Positions 1 to 17,300 of a stretch of 64,000 nucleotides of DNA are shown here, piece by piece (within the stretch, counting starts at the first letter, position 1; the number at the start of each line of letters is the position of its first letter). The stretch comes from Setaria digitata. Taxonomy: Eukaryota > Nematoda > Chromadorea > Rhabditida > Setariidae. The position numbers and the translations under genes are program-made. Under the pieces are notes generated by a model that searched no databases, had not been told where the DNA came from, and saw only the letters and a program-made list of their open reading frames with translations. The stretch spans positions 186,001 to 250,000 of the forward strand of contig RCAB01000032.1 in assembly GCA_003640385.1 (NCBI GenBank), given 5' to 3'.

Positions 1-78
1 AACAATAAAACTTCCTTTTGTAAGCGCCTCCATTTTTAAGCACATTGATAAAAGATACAGCAACGGAAAAAGCCTTAC

Positions 79-171
79 CTTAACAATTTCAGTAAGTTCT
101 CTAGCCTGTTTGATATGATAAGTTAAAGCAGAAAGATCGCGTGGCCTATATTTATCTACCCATAAAGCCAT
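79..171 (-). CDS. RFC3: Replication factor C subunit 3, first exon (partial)
   Basis: This is the first coding exon of the clamp-loader subunit RFC3, which helps load PCNA at primer-template junctions in DNA replication. On the minus strand the ATG is at 171 and 31 codons follow. The start MALWVDKYRP carries the WVDKYRP (RFC box I) signature, and the spacing to the later ARELTEIVK matches the family N-terminus. The exon ends at 79 with a GTAAGG donor; the next exon, which should hold the Walker A region, lies beyond the left edge. The sequence ATTTTCAG ends at 177, five bases upstream of the ATG, and looks like a spliced-leader acceptor. The gene is divergent from RPB8 across about 950 bases. 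RFC5 is the main alternative, but its N-terminus does not usually start this way. Confidence 0.9.
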
Positions 172-1119
172 TATTTCTGAAAATATTTTACTTCGCTCTA
201 TTTATAGGCTGAAACAGAATACAACATCTGGTTTGGAAGCAACTGATAAGAACAGTAGCATTTCAACAAATTGACTGAATTGAAATTAGGCGCAATGACA
301 CTAAATTTAGTTCAAAATTACGAAGGCAAGAAATGAAACCTCAAAAACCACATGCTGGAACAGTAAAGGATAAGACCCAGACATTCTTGTAGTGCTAGTC
401 ATAACGAGGAGAGATGCACTCAGCAGAGGAACCAAAGAGTCCAGATAACTGATAGCAGGAGAGTGACATGTGACACAGAGCTCCACCTGACTGACTACTT
501 GGGGTTGCACCTGAAGTAACTCACGCGACCTCTAACCCCACCACCAGTCCTGCTGACCACTCCCCCAGTCAACAATTCCCCTTTTCGTCCATTAACTTCG
601 CTAAATTCACCAATCTCTGTCACTCACGACATTCTACGTTGTTTTATTTCTCTCCAATTTCTTTTGCACATTCTCTTCATCTCCTATATATCAAACACAG
701 GAACAATCACTTTTTTTTTTGCAAATCGGTTTTCGGCCGGCTGGTTGGGAAGACTTCGAGATCGTGTTGCGATGGAATGTAGAGATTGAAATGTAGTGCT
801 ACTGTGTGGGAATGTTACTGAGTTATGTTAATGTCGAGATTAGCTTGTGTCTTCAGCTTCTCAGAAATTTTATTTTTAACTCCTTCAGTTCTCTTAATTA
901 TAATTAGTTGCTTTGTACTGATCATCTTTCAGTAATTGTTCTTTATTTGGATTGAAAATCAACAAAAATCATACATTATTCTTTGAAGGCTTGCTCTGAG
1001 GTCTTTCGATAGCATGTTCTTTGACTTTCGATGAATCGGCGTAAATGTCTTTACTACTTTCAGAACGGTTTATAATGTTGTTCGTGTGTTGAGCTCCTAA
1101 TAGTTCATCATTGCAGAAT
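172..1119. other. Divergent intergenic region between RFC3 and RPB8
   Basis: This 948-base spacer separates two genes that read outward, so it probably holds both promoters. I see an AT-rich stretch, a poly-T run near 711-720, and no exon that I can support. A minus-strand open frame at 307-510 has no family features and no convincing splice context. No TATA box or other defined site can be named. Confidence 0.5.
1111..1116 (+). promoter_or_regulatory. Probable trans-splice acceptor of RPB8
   Basis: TTGCAG lies three bases before the RPB8 start codon. There is no matching upstream exon, so it is best read as a spliced-leader acceptor. This is inference from position; a cDNA carrying the nematode leader would prove it. 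Confidence 0.5.
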
Positions 1120-1990
1120 ATGGCGACAGGTATACTATTCGATGATATGTTCCTTGTGAAGGACGTTGATCCAGAAGGAAAAAAATTCGATCGAGTTTCG
1201 CGTTTATTCTGTGACAGTGAATCTTTTAAAATGGAGCTCATTCTAGATGTGAATACTCAACTGTAAGGATCTTTCTTCCTTATGATTGTAGGATTTAGAC
1301 TGTCTGGATATAAATGTCGAATAAAGCAACGACAAATATAAGAGAGGAATAGAAGATGCCTTATGGCTGAATTTTTTTTGCAGATATCCGATGAATCTAA
1401 ACGATAAATTCCGTTTGTTGCTAGCGACAACATTGCGTGATGATGGTTTACCAGATGAACGAGAATATGACAGTCAGGTAACAAATTTTTACTTGATGAA
1501 ATCATTTATGTGTTGTGGTTTCATAGACCTTTTCCTTTTGGAAATTAATATTGGTTATGTCAGGTGTGACCCGTATGGTCTTAAACAACAAACTACTAAG
1601 ATTAAATGACTTCAGTGGTTCGTTGCAACCCTTTTTGGCAATTTGTAGCCTATCCATTATTTTATGATCTATTTCAATATAAAGCAAAACACGCTATTCA
1701 TCTAGTCTATTTTTCTGTTGAGGCTAGAAAATTGCTTCAGTGACTATGCATTCGTGGGTTACCAGTTTAAGTTCCAGACTCATTATCCTCGACTGGATCC
1801 ATTTGAATATGTAATGTTTGGAAAAGTATATCGAATCGAAGGAGAAGAATCGAATTCTGAGACAAACACATTAGCAGCTTATGCGTCATTTGGTGGCCTT
1901 CTGATGCGGTTGAAAGGTGATGCAAATAATTTGCATGGCTTCGAACTTGATTCTAGCATTTATTTGTTAATGAAGAAAGTTGTATTTTAG
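1120..1990 (+). CDS. RPB8: RNA polymerase I, II and III shared subunit RPABC3 (RPB8)
   Basis: RPB8 is a small OB-fold subunit shared by the three nuclear RNA polymerases. Three exons are supported, 1120-1262, 1384-1477 and 1778-1990, giving 149 residues; the human protein has 150. Conserved signatures are visible throughout: [12 protein letters not shown] near residue 17, [12 protein letters not shown] near 35, [15 protein letters not shown] near 87, then [18 protein letters not shown] and YLLMKK at the end. The exon 2 to 3 junction (CAG then ACT at 1778) was chosen because it is in phase and restores the family spacing; an earlier AG at 1740 is less likely. The acceptor-like TTGCAG ends at 1116, four bases before the ATG. 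ArgRS starts about 800 bases downstream on the same strand. Confidence 0.97.
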
Positions 1991-2763
1991 TTTATTTCTC
2001 TCTTCATAGTGCGAATTGAACTCCTTTGTAAAAGTCTTGTGAACTAGACTTCAGTTTGAGTTTTACGTTTCATTTTATTCTTCTTACTATTAATAATATA
2101 AGAGAGAGCGCAGTGTGACGAAATTTGTTAGCTTTAAATTATTACTGTTTGTTTTCGAGGTTTTTAAATATGGAAGAGAGAGAAATGTGAAAGAATAATG
2201 GGATTTAAGATTTCTATTTCGAAGTCTGATTTTACAAACTAATATTTATTTTTCAAATTTTGCATTCATTTTTCGATTCGTGTACCATATTTATATTGTG
2301 CATTGTTACTTCTTATTATTGTTTTTGTTGTTTGATATTTTGTGTTTTGGGCAGTGCTGTTGAGAGAAAATTATTTGCTAAAATTTGCATGGTTTTGTTT
2401 TCTTCGGCAGCGCACTCCATAAAGATAGGCTGTATTTATCATACTCCTTTTTGGTATTATTTGATTAGAACGGGGTCCGCTCATAAAGAAACTAAAATTC
2501 TTTCAGATCTATGCTGTAATATTAGTTTGTATATGCTGTACAGACAATAAGCTAATGAAAATTTGTTGAAAAAAAAAAAAAAAGAATTCAGTTACATCCA
2601 GTGCTAGCACTTCATGAGAATATATGCGAACAGTGGAAAAGAGATAGATTTGAAAATCCAAGGATCTCGGATTTCCCTTGAATTGATTTGCTTTATCATT
2701 TGATACATTTGCTCATTTTACAAAGAGGGAATAATTTAAGATTTTCAGTTTGCAGGAGTAGTT
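1991..2763. other. RPB8 3' UTR and spacer before ArgRS
   Basis: About 770 bases separate the RPB8 stop from the acceptor in front of ArgRS. The stretch is AT-rich and contains a run of A near 2570-2583. An open frame at 2260-2550 is rich in C, F, Y and I and shows no domain. I see no gene here; it is likely 3' UTR and intercistronic DNA. Confidence 0.5.
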
Positions 2764-2769
2764 TTGCAG
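2764..2769 (+). promoter_or_regulatory. Probable trans-splice acceptor of ArgRS
   Basis: The acceptor-like TTTGCAG lies 17 bases before the first of two adjacent ATGs (2787 and 2790). With no upstream exon visible, a spliced-leader acceptor is the simplest reading. It also supports a polycistronic arrangement with RPB8. Confidence 0.45.
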
Positions 2770-2786
2770 AATACTTAAGATTGTGT

Positions 2787-8237
<5,451 letters not shown>

Positions 8238-8850
8238 AATTTGTAGAAAATTCCAACTTAGTTTTTGTAAAACAATGCTTGTTTAATAAAATTGTGGAGA
8301 ATTTCCCTCTGGCCATGTTTTCCTCTTCCTTATCAGCAATAATGGATAAACGGTCTTTCACAAGCTGTATAAATCCCAAAGTTGATTTTCACGTGAGATG
8401 AAAATGGAACTGTAAGGAACGAGACATTCTTCTACTCGTAGCTAACCCGAAACTAAAAGGGAAGAAACATCATCATAATCTGAAAACTCAAAAGGTGAAG
8501 TATGTATCCCATAGAAGAGAAATGATGGCTTACTTTCTTAAAGGCGATCTTATTCTGGTCAGTGGAATCCCACTAACAGCAGAATAGAGCAAGCGTCTTC
8601 AAGAATGCAAGGTGGGGATATTGTTACAGTAGCCTTGGTCTCTTATTTGACCCTATACTTAAATATATGTTCTTTACACTCAAAAAAGTGAACGACTAAT
8701 TCGAAGCATCCGTTCCCTTACCATCCCAGTCCGACCTAAAATACTTTTCTCACCTTCCGTCCAACCGGTTCGGCTCTCGTCTCCTGTGCATGCTTGAAGT
8801 TTGTAGAAATAGCGCGAAATAATTTTTTTAAAAGTAGTTTTTAGAATTTG
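8238..8850. other. Spacer between ArgRS and the 8.9 kb gene
   Basis: About 610 bases of 3' UTR and intercistronic DNA. Two small open frames are present, neither with family features. No RNA gene or repeat is seen. Confidence 0.45.
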
Positions 8851-8854
8851 CAGA

Positions 8855-10756
8855 ATGCCTCTCCGATGTCGTGGAGTATTATGTCTGTATGGTGTAGCGG
8901 AGATGTTATATAGATGTCTTCTGTACTTGCCCAAATTCTACCCAGACGATTTACCCAGAAGAAGAGCTACCAGTAGATTGTTACTTTCCTTTTTGAGGAC
9001 GAAGGAATATTTGCCTCTGTGTTTTTCAGGAGATATAATTCTCTTCCTGTCATTTCTCAAGATTTTCTAAAGAAAACGAAAATGATCCCAGCCTTATTCT
9101 ACAGTCTCTACGAACTCATCCGTTTCGTTTTTAGTTTCGGTGCTCCAACAAAGGAAAGAACAAGTGCTGACGGTAAATTTACGACAACTATCGTTCATAT
9201 GAGAAAGCTTTAAATAGTTTTTTTTTTTTTTTTCACGAAATATTCCTCTCTGTCTAAAACAACCTTATTCTCTCGCACATTTATTTATTCTTTTTGATCT
9301 CACCCACTTACAACGGATGAGATATACTGCTAGAAGTTTAAAGTATAGTAATTGAAGTACACTGAGTTGCTCAAGTTTATATTATGATGTCATAATCTTG
9401 CATAACAAAAAAGAGCCTAATTGCTATCTGATTTTTCAGCAGTGAAATAACCTCTAAATAGAAAATAGCAAGGGAATAAGAATTTTTCGTTTTATTTTTT
9501 TACTCTGATTTCTTCCTTTTGCTTCAGAAATCTCTCTTCACTTGGATGTATTGCAACTTGATATTTCGAGTGTAGAAGCAGTATCGAATGCTTGTGTTTA
9601 TTTAGCTGATCCACACAAACTACCACGACCGGTGAGGGATGCTGATACTTTTATCAGCAGAGAAGAATCTTATCAAGATTTTGGAAAAATATCGCAACAT
9701 AATTTATATTATGAAAGAACTAGTGAGCAGCAACAGCAGATAAACGAGCAGTGTGAAATGGAAGATATGAGCATTTCGTCTGATTCTGATTTTGAGGAAA
9801 CACTTCGAAATCACTTCGAAAATACGCCAAAGCCTAAATTTGATGAAGAAGTTCAGAAGAATGGTGGCAGTGATTTTGTTTACTTATTAGAACAGCAGCG
9901 CTTGAACAATATAAATTCGCTGTCAGTTGCTTCTACTGAGAGTTGCAGATCCAGCGCGAATTTCTCTCGGAAGAGAAATTTAGATTTGCGAAATTCTACC
10001 GGGAGTCTCGGAGCTAACAGTAGCGGGGGTCGGAACAGTGAACAAAGGAAACGGCGAATAAGTAGCGGTCATTTTGATGAAAATACTCCTGTTCAACAGT
10101 TCTGCCGTAATTCTGTAGTAGCTAGCACTCCGTTGTCCACGAAACCCAATAATAGTAGGTTCCTTTTTACTCTGTCTTAATATTTATTTTTCTCGATGCT
10201 TACTTTTGGTGGGAAGTTTTGATTTTCTTTCAGAAGGTTTCTTATGTCATTCCATTTTCTTATTTATTCTTAAAGGACCAACTTTACATTTGCTAGTTAA
10301 GGTTATAAGTTTCTTTCGAAATAGATTAGACTCGTAATTCTGATACCTTTCATCAATAAAAAATAGAGGGAGGGAGGTTATGTTTTTAAAATGATTTATA
10401 CTTGGGTAAAACATGTTATTCTTGTAGAACATTCGCGTCGACTTCCAGTGATGAATAGTGCCATAAGGAACAAACTACGTCAATCGAGACAACGAACCTT
10501 ACTGGATTTGTCTGTTAATAGTGTTGACTCAGCGGCGGACTCAATAAATTCTAGCACTTCCAAGGATGAAGCATCAAGGCGTGAGCAAGGTGCCATTGTT
10601 AAGCATATTGCCCGTATTCGAAGGTCTACTTCAAAGCTGAGCTACGATAAAGAAGCTCAGTTAACTTGCGACAGTTCCCGTTACTATAGTATGCGCACGT
10701 CATTCGACAGCAGTGATAACATAAGCTTCAATTCACCAGCGACGTTATCACCTTGA
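8855..10756 (+). CDS. Unrecognised serine-rich protein
   Basis: I do not recognise this gene. The last three exons are well supported by splice signals and phase: 9030-9172, 9528-10154 and 10428-10756, ending in TGA. A first exon 8855-8922 is the best guess: its ATG follows TTTGCAG at 8848-8853 and its GTACTT donor gives the right phase. The whole model has 388 residues. The N-terminal part is hydrophobic and helical (around ALFYSLYELIRFVF). From about residue 110 the protein is acidic, then rich in Ser, Asn and Arg, with basic patches such as RKRNLDLR and EQRKRRISS and SP/TP sites, as in a disordered, phosphorylated nuclear or cytoskeletal protein. It is the third gene of the same-direction run after RPB8 and ArgRS. 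Confidence 0.6.
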
Positions 10757-11437
10757 TGTTAAGAAGTGTAAAGTGAGCTTTAATCGTAGATTCTGTTAGA
10801 TCGAGCAGACGGAAATATTCTAAAGCATACTGAAAACAGCTAAACTTTGTCAGTTTCCTTTGTTTTGGTGTATATTTCACTGAAAATTAAATCTTATTGT
10901 TTAATGATATGTAGATAACTACTTAAAGTTTTGCTTTAGCTTCCTAACTTGGGAGCTCCTCATATTGTTGAAATTTTTTCCTGTTTTGTTTTTTCTTGTG
11001 TCTCTGATGTTTTTTGAAATTTATGTAACTGATTATATTAGCTAATATCCTTTTTGAAAGTTTTGCGAATTATGCAGTTTAAAATATACACTATTTAGTT
11101 GATCACGAAAACGTGGACATTTATGTGCCGGTAACATAATGCTTCATTCCCCTAATAGCTCTTTTTTTTTTTTTTTTTTTCATATCCCTTCAATACTCTT
11201 AGTCTCTTCTAATAGTACATTAACATAGAAAATCTAGCTCACCCAAGAATAAACTTTTTACTCACTGAAACAATGTTTTACAGCATTTGTACCACGTTAA
11301 ACAATTGATTGCTTTGCATCGAAATGCTGTATCAATTTTTGTGAAATATTTGGTCTGGTTCCTAACATACAGAAAAGTTAGTGCTGTGAAACTTTTTGAG
11401 GGAGACCAGTTGTAAAATGATTAGAAGTGCTTAATTA

Positions 11438-11632
11438 CTAAAGTGGAATGAAAGAAATTATGGTGTATTTCAGAAATATTTTAGATTTTTTGGTGAATAA
11501 TGCTGTTGATATGAACCAAATAATTACTGATGCGCCAATAATTTCCTTGAATCTCTGCTGTGCGATGCAGCTACATATGGCTACTATGAAAATAGTAGTG
11601 TAGATTAAAAAACTGGCAATTATTATTCGCAT
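11438..11632 (-). CDS. Candidate small secreted peptide (weak)
   Basis: On the minus strand an ATG directly follows TCATCAG, an acceptor-like site. The frame starts MRIIIASFLIYTTIFIVA and continues to a likely cleavage site at ICSCIA before QQRFKEIIGAS, so it looks like a signal peptide with a short mature part. The frame stays open to a TAG at 11438. A GTAATT donor after GAS could send it to another exon that I cannot place. The base composition is ordinary for the region and the hydrophobic bias may be chance. Confidence is low. Confidence 0.25.
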   Translation of the reverse strand: MRIIIASFLIYTTIFIVAICSCIAQQRFKEIIGASVIIWFISTALFTKKSKIFLKYTIISFIPL

Positions 11633-12062
11633 CTGATGATTGACTTGGCTGTTTCGCACGCAAAAACCGGTTAAATTTGTGAAATTATACTGAAATACAC
11701 CTGTTATATTTTAGAAACATAAAAAAAAAGTTATCAAATGAATATCTGAATTGATAGGAACATGGAAATACTACAAGTTGACGATAGTTGTAGGGTGCTT
11801 TTAGCTTACTTATTACACGATCTGTTTACATCACTAATTTGATACTCTTAGCATGATTTGGTGGACAGATGAGTGATGTTGATTAGTTAATGAGGAAATT
11901 TTGAGTCTTTACTTGGCTTCATAAATAACGATAAATCAATATAGCATCGGATAGATGCTAAAGCTATAAGTCAGGATGGTTAAGTTAATTAGAGAATAAG
12001 TTAATGCTACCACGACGAAGGAGTAATTTGCGAGACGGTTTAGGGCTTTGTGTAAAGAAGCA

Positions 12063-12200
12063 ATGTTCGCTTCAAATCAACGTTCTAGTACCAATCAACG
12101 TGCCCCACATTTGATGGCTGGTCAGCTGTCAATTGGCTTTTATATTCTTCCACACCTCTTAACCACCGTTAAAGCGTCATCGGATTGGATGGATGGTTAG
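12063..12200 (+). CDS. Candidate short ORF or exon (weak)
   Basis: A 45-codon frame begins at ATG 12063 and ends at TAG 12200. Its codons look more protein-like than the flanks (motifs NQRAPHLMAGQLS and SSDWMDG), and a GTTAGT donor overlaps the stop, so it could be an exon of a longer gene. I found no partner exon and no known family. Confidence 0.2.
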   Translation: MFASNQRSSTNQRAPHLMAGQLSIGFYILPHLLTTVKASSDWMDG

Positions 12201-13306
12201 TACTTGTTTTGCTTTACTAGCATGCTGCTAGCAAAATCCTAAGCAGTATCCAAAATAATTCGCTACTTTTAACAAAGTTTGTTGGAATTTCCAGATTAAA
12301 ATTTGATGGTTTTAAATTTTACAGTATTTAAGCCAAATATTCTGCAATGCTTTTTTTGTTATAGAAAACATTTTTTTTTTCACTTGCTCAAAACATAACA
12401 ATTTAATTAATTCTTTTACTCTTTCCATTTTGCTTCTGATCAGTCATTTTGAAAAATAACACTAAAAGTCCCTATTTTTTTATGGACATGCTCTGATCCT
12501 TATTTAAATTACATTATGAGATAACTATTATCTTGGAGAAATGTTGATTTATCTTAAATGAAAAAATGCCAGTACATATCCTAAATCATCTTGAGGAACC
12601 ATTCCGACCACTTATATAGCAAGAATTCTGTTGTCATATATCACTGCATATGAAAAGTAGGAATTTTGGAAGAAAGTAAAATTACCGAAATTGACAAGAT
12701 ATTTCTTAGATGTATTTGCACTCTTCTCGCGATTGAATCTCTAACACCAGCGAACCGGAAGTCTTGAATATTTATTTGGATCTATCAACGATTAGAGGAC
12801 TTCAGTTTCTCGAGCTTCTCAATTTAAGTAGTCAATCAATATGCTATTTCTTCCTTCTGTGACATAGGTAACTGATTAGTGCAATATATGATGCACAGCT
12901 GATCATAGTATTCTTGCAACAACAAAGTGACAAAATGCGCTTTTGCGAAAGTGAAATTACAACAAAAGCAACGAAAATTAATTTTCGAACGTTGAGAAAT
13001 GCACACATTTTTAAAATTCCATTATCGATGGAACTTTGAAACGACAAAGAATACGGAGGTGAATGTAAAAAGCTCTTTCATCTGGTCGATAAATTATTAC
13101 CTTTCAAATAAACAGTTTCTGAAAGTTTGTATCTTCTTGCTATTCATGCTATGTTATAGACTTTTTCATGTCTTCAAAAAGCTGAAATCTTCATTTTCTC
13201 TTTTATTCACAAACCGAGCACTATCAATAAAACAGTGAAAGGATGTTCCTTGTCGATAGTATGATAGATAGGACTTGAACTGAAATGTTCCCGTCAAACT
13301 ATTATA

Positions 13307-13543
13307 ATGGTTCGTTTAATTCAAACAAGCATGTTTCTGCTCGGAACACACTTGTGTTTTGCTTTTTTTGACTGTAACAATGTTCAGCGAAGACTTTTTA
13401 AATATTTTCTAGATCGAACTACCGACGCACTTCTATTCCAGGATGAATCAATCATTGTTGAAAGGCTTATAAATCGTTCCGATTCTAAGCAACAAGCCCT
13501 CAACCATCGCAAGTATATTCTTTTCATTGTCACAATTAATTAA
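13307..13543 (+). CDS. Candidate small secreted protein (weak)
   Basis: The frame starts MVRLIQTSMFLLGTHLCFAF, a plausible signal peptide, followed by a charged segment (FLDRTTDALLFQDE, VERLINRSDSK). A GTATAT donor follows an NHR codon run at about 13513; a candidate acceptor TATTTTAG ending near 13904 would add only a few residues before a stop. I recognise no family. It could be a peptide precursor or a chance frame. Confidence 0.3.
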   Translation: MVRLIQTSMFLLGTHLCFAFFDCNNVQRRLFKYFLDRTTDALLFQDESIIVERLINRSDSKQQALNHRKYILFIVTIN

Positions 13544-14355
13544 TTTATTTTTTTCCTTTTTCTTTTTGGAGAAACATTAAAGTTTTGCAAATTCTTTTTG
13601 TTTCTTCAAAAAGAAAAAATCTAAGCATTTGAATTTTCATTTTTTTTTTTTTCAAATTGAGTATTTGAAAGTCTCATTTTAAAATTAGATGAAAATATCA
13701 ATTAAAAGTGTCGACACCTTTATACAACACTTGTTTGAAATTTTCGAAAATGAAGTAAACAACATGCCACAAAACTCTTCGGGTAGCACGATTAAGTGAA
13801 TGTTATTACTCTTATGCAGTGAATATTTCCTATCATATTTATCATAAATAATATAAAAGAATATAAGTGATAGAATCTGAAGTATTTCTCGAAATGTATT
13901 TTAGTTCCATGTCGGAATCTTGAAATTTAATAAGTACTAAAATATTATTTACTAGATATTACTGTCATCCATAAAATCTTCGTTAATTGGTAGAGCACTC
14001 ATACCTCTTATCTACTTAAATAACAGGTGGTTCATCTGTACTTTCGGTGGCATTCAATGCTTCCTTTCATACTCTCTTAGCGATAATAAAGTTAAATTTT
14101 CTTCAATAGTGGAAATTTGAAAAATTGTTCACAGGCAGCTCAGTCGAAATTTTAAACCATTTTGATTCTTTTCAAAAATCTATTTTATTCTGCCGTGATT
14201 AACACACTTTTTTTCAAGGGAAGTTTTCGATCTGTTTTGGACCTATACCTGTGGCACTGAAATGACAAAACTGTAGTTAGTTCATTATACAGTTTAATAG
14301 TTCTATTAAAAGGAATTTCGAAAACTTGCCATAAAAATATACTAAATAAAATAGA

Positions 14356-14362
14356 TATTCAG
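14356..14362 (+). promoter_or_regulatory. Possible trans-splice acceptor of the K2P gene
   Basis: ATATTCAG ends at 14362, 16 bases upstream of the start codon. No upstream coding exon is seen, so it may be the site for a spliced leader or the end of a 5' UTR intron. Confidence 0.35.
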
Positions 14363-14378
14363 GTGTTATTAATTGGCA

Positions 14379-17300
14379 ATGGCGGTTTTTGTGCGAAATG
14401 AATCGCGTCGTCAAACATTCCGCCATTCAATGCTAATAGATAATAGCGATGAAGCAGTAATTAGCCGGTACGATAATAACTGGTAAGAAAGAAGCTTCAG
14501 TAATCTTTTGTAGTTAAAACCGTCGATTCTAATTAATTCCATATATTATGATGATATCAGGGGCAAGGAAATGTATTGTCTCATTTAGTTCAGTAGTGCT
14601 CTGCACCATGACCTCTGATATCTCAATTACATGAGGTCTTCATTCTTGAGAATGATGACTGGTTTCAATTTTTCAAAATTAACAATGTTTCATGTTCAAT
14701 ACTGTCAATTTCTCCATTTCGATCATCATTACCCATTGCTAAAATGATTATGTTGAAAGGATATGTATCTTTTGTTGGCACAACACATAAAATCATTATT
14801 TCATAGTTTTAATCACTTTGTTTGTTGAACATATTTTGGTACATTTGTTATTTTAAAGTACACCAATTATTCCTCGAAACAGTGCACTTTTCATGATTCT
14901 TTTCTAATAAAAAGAAAACTGATTTTAATTATAATAAAAAGATAGGAGGATGGGAAATGTATAGAAGGAATGCAAACAAGATATGATTCCCTGAAAGTCA
15001 GCAAGTTATTGAGATATTTCAATTTGATAGCCAAAATTCTGAGCTCCTTCGATGGAATTCTCATTTGCTAGAAATAATTAGTCATTTCTCTCAGAAATTA
15101 TGATAGAAAAGAACAAATCTATTTGCTTGAAATCATGACCTTTAAACAAAAGAAGTTTTTTTTTTTTTTTTTTTTTTTGTTTATATCAGCTTTTTAGATT
15201 ACACTTACACAAATGCTCATAAATACATACCGTCATTTCTTTTCATTGGAATTTTTTTTTCATCTCCTCATTTTATTTTTAAATTTTAAAGCCAACGTGT
15301 TAATTTTCCGCAAAATAATTTTGTTCTATCTATCCAATGTGTAACAAATACTTTCGCCTCCATTATACTACTACCTTCACGACAGTGATTCTTCAGAGAG
15401 AAATTACGAATGAAAATGTTCAAATTCGTATTCAATAGGTGTAGCATGAATTGATATCAAATTGTTATCAAAATTTTTGCGAGTAAAATTAATTTTTCGT
15501 ATTAAAATTAAATTCATCAAACATGACATAAATATCTGTCAATTATACACACAATTGCATTCTTATTGTTATGAATAAGTAACTTAATTTTAATACATGG
15601 ATGAAAAGCTATTTTTAAGAACAGAACTAATATATGTTTCGTCAGATACTTTTTTCTGGTTCAAAGCTGATGATCACTTCTACATTTATTTAGCCATTGG
15701 ACTTATTGTGTATAAATTATCATTATTATCAGTACTATATTTATCGATGCACATCTTTTAATTCAATCAATTAATAATTCTCATCTGATTTACTTTTATG
15801 GTACTATGAGATTTTTAGTTCTTTTCTTGTATCGGAATTCCTGCCAAGTTTTTGAAATATTTAAAAATCAACAATTTCAGTTTTTTTTTTTTTTTGTAAG
15901 TCATATTGTAAAAAGTCTCGCGGTGAATTAATACTTCCACCAATTTAGTGGTTGAACTATTAAAGCTTCAATCAAATTGAATCATTTTTGATCCAATATG
16001 TCGAAGTGATTGCCATTCCAGGCGTCTGTCACACTTTTCACATTCATCATCAACTACTTCACGACATTCTCAGTCACCTGGTTTGGATGAAGTCGGAAGC
16101 GGTTCTACCGAGACCGATGATCAGGTAACTTCCCGAGAATAAAATTTCTCTGGGGATTGTGGGCATGCTAATTTAGTCAGAAATAATGCCTGCTTTGAAA
16201 ACATGATTAGTAAATATTCAGAAAGAATATGTAGCAGAGACAGAACTTTTTGGTGTAAGAAGTCGAGAAATGTTATCACTTATCACCGATTGATGACCAA
16301 AGCTCCTTTTGATATTGCCAACATGATACGTGTACTGAAATATACAGCACAGAAGTGGAAAGTTCTAAGTCTGTTTTTCGGACTGTGCCTAGCCTAAAAA
16401 ATTGCAACTAGAGGCTACGACTACTTTTCCTTTTTTTTTAATTATGAAGTAAATTGTATGGGACGAAAAATAATAAGAGCCATAAAGACACATGTTAGAG
16501 GGGCGACAAAACACTGCTTGATTACAGGTTCTGAAAAGTATTCTTCAATGGGATTCCAATGAAGTATTTAAGATAGGAAGAAAAGTTTTCACTGGAAAAA
16601 GCGCTCATAAGTTTCCCAGGAAATTTTTTAATTTTCAGATGTTGTGATGATATAAGCCTTATGATGCATTGCTAGAATGACGATATCCACGAAAATTTCT
16701 TGTTTACAAATAAGCTAAAAAACTAACAATCTTTCGCCAGTTAGTTAATTGCTTAATTAATCTGGACAATTAGCTGATGCACATGTAGTAATAAAAATAA
16801 TGAAATTAAAACGATAGAAGAATGATGCGATAATAATACGGGACAAATTTCACGAAGATTTAATTAGTTGATTTCTAATTTCAAAGCATTCTTTTAAAAG
16901 CAAACATTAAAAAAAAGAAAAAAACAATGAGTTTATTTGATTTCGTTTTCTTGAAAATGAAATTTAGGCGTTCTTTTTTTTTGCTTGATAATTTCATTAT
17001 TGAGTTAAACTGTTGTTTAAAATTCAAATTTCTTGACTTGGTCTTAGCGTTTAAACATAGCCTGCAAGTGCTGCTTTTATTCCAAACACATGATTTGAGA
17101 ATCAATAGTAAGAATCGGTTCGAAAATTAGATTATCATGTGATTTTTATTGATCAGTCTAACTAGTGTTGTCCTGCTTGAAGAAATGCATCCAGGTAAAT
17201 CTAGCTAGATTTTTCGTAGAAAAAGTTTTCCTTCGCACTGAGCTTCTTCGCCAAACTTTTGTTTATTAACATTTCACTATTTCTTAGCCCCATTATACCT

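Larger units (their letters stand above)
10757..14378. other. Gene-poor spacer upstream of the K2P channel
   Basis: This 3.6 kb stretch starts with the 3' UTR of the serine-rich gene. It holds poly-T runs near 11163-11180 and several weak small ORFs, listed separately. No conserved domain, RNA gene or repeat family was recognised. The start of the channel's regulatory DNA is probably in its right half. Confidence 0.4.

Noticed and set aside
2260..2550. 96-codon frame after RPB8
   Set aside because: Its composition is hydrophobic and Cys-rich as expected from T-rich DNA, with no domain and no support for expression; probably 3' UTR or spacer.
12841..13008. Minus-strand frame with signal-peptide-like start and a CCC motif
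   Set aside because: The signal-like start and Cys cluster are suggestive, but there is no acceptor before the ATG and no partner exon; left out as likely chance.
13980..14040. tRNA-like stretch (TTGGTAGAGCA followed by GGTGGTTC)
   Set aside because: The A-box-like and B-box-like pieces are present, but no acceptor stem and no proper anticodon or T stem can be paired. At best a decayed tRNA copy.
16203..16397. 64-codon frame inside K2P intron 2
   Set aside because: No splice signals in phase with the flanking exons and no TM or pore features; treated as a chance intronic frame.
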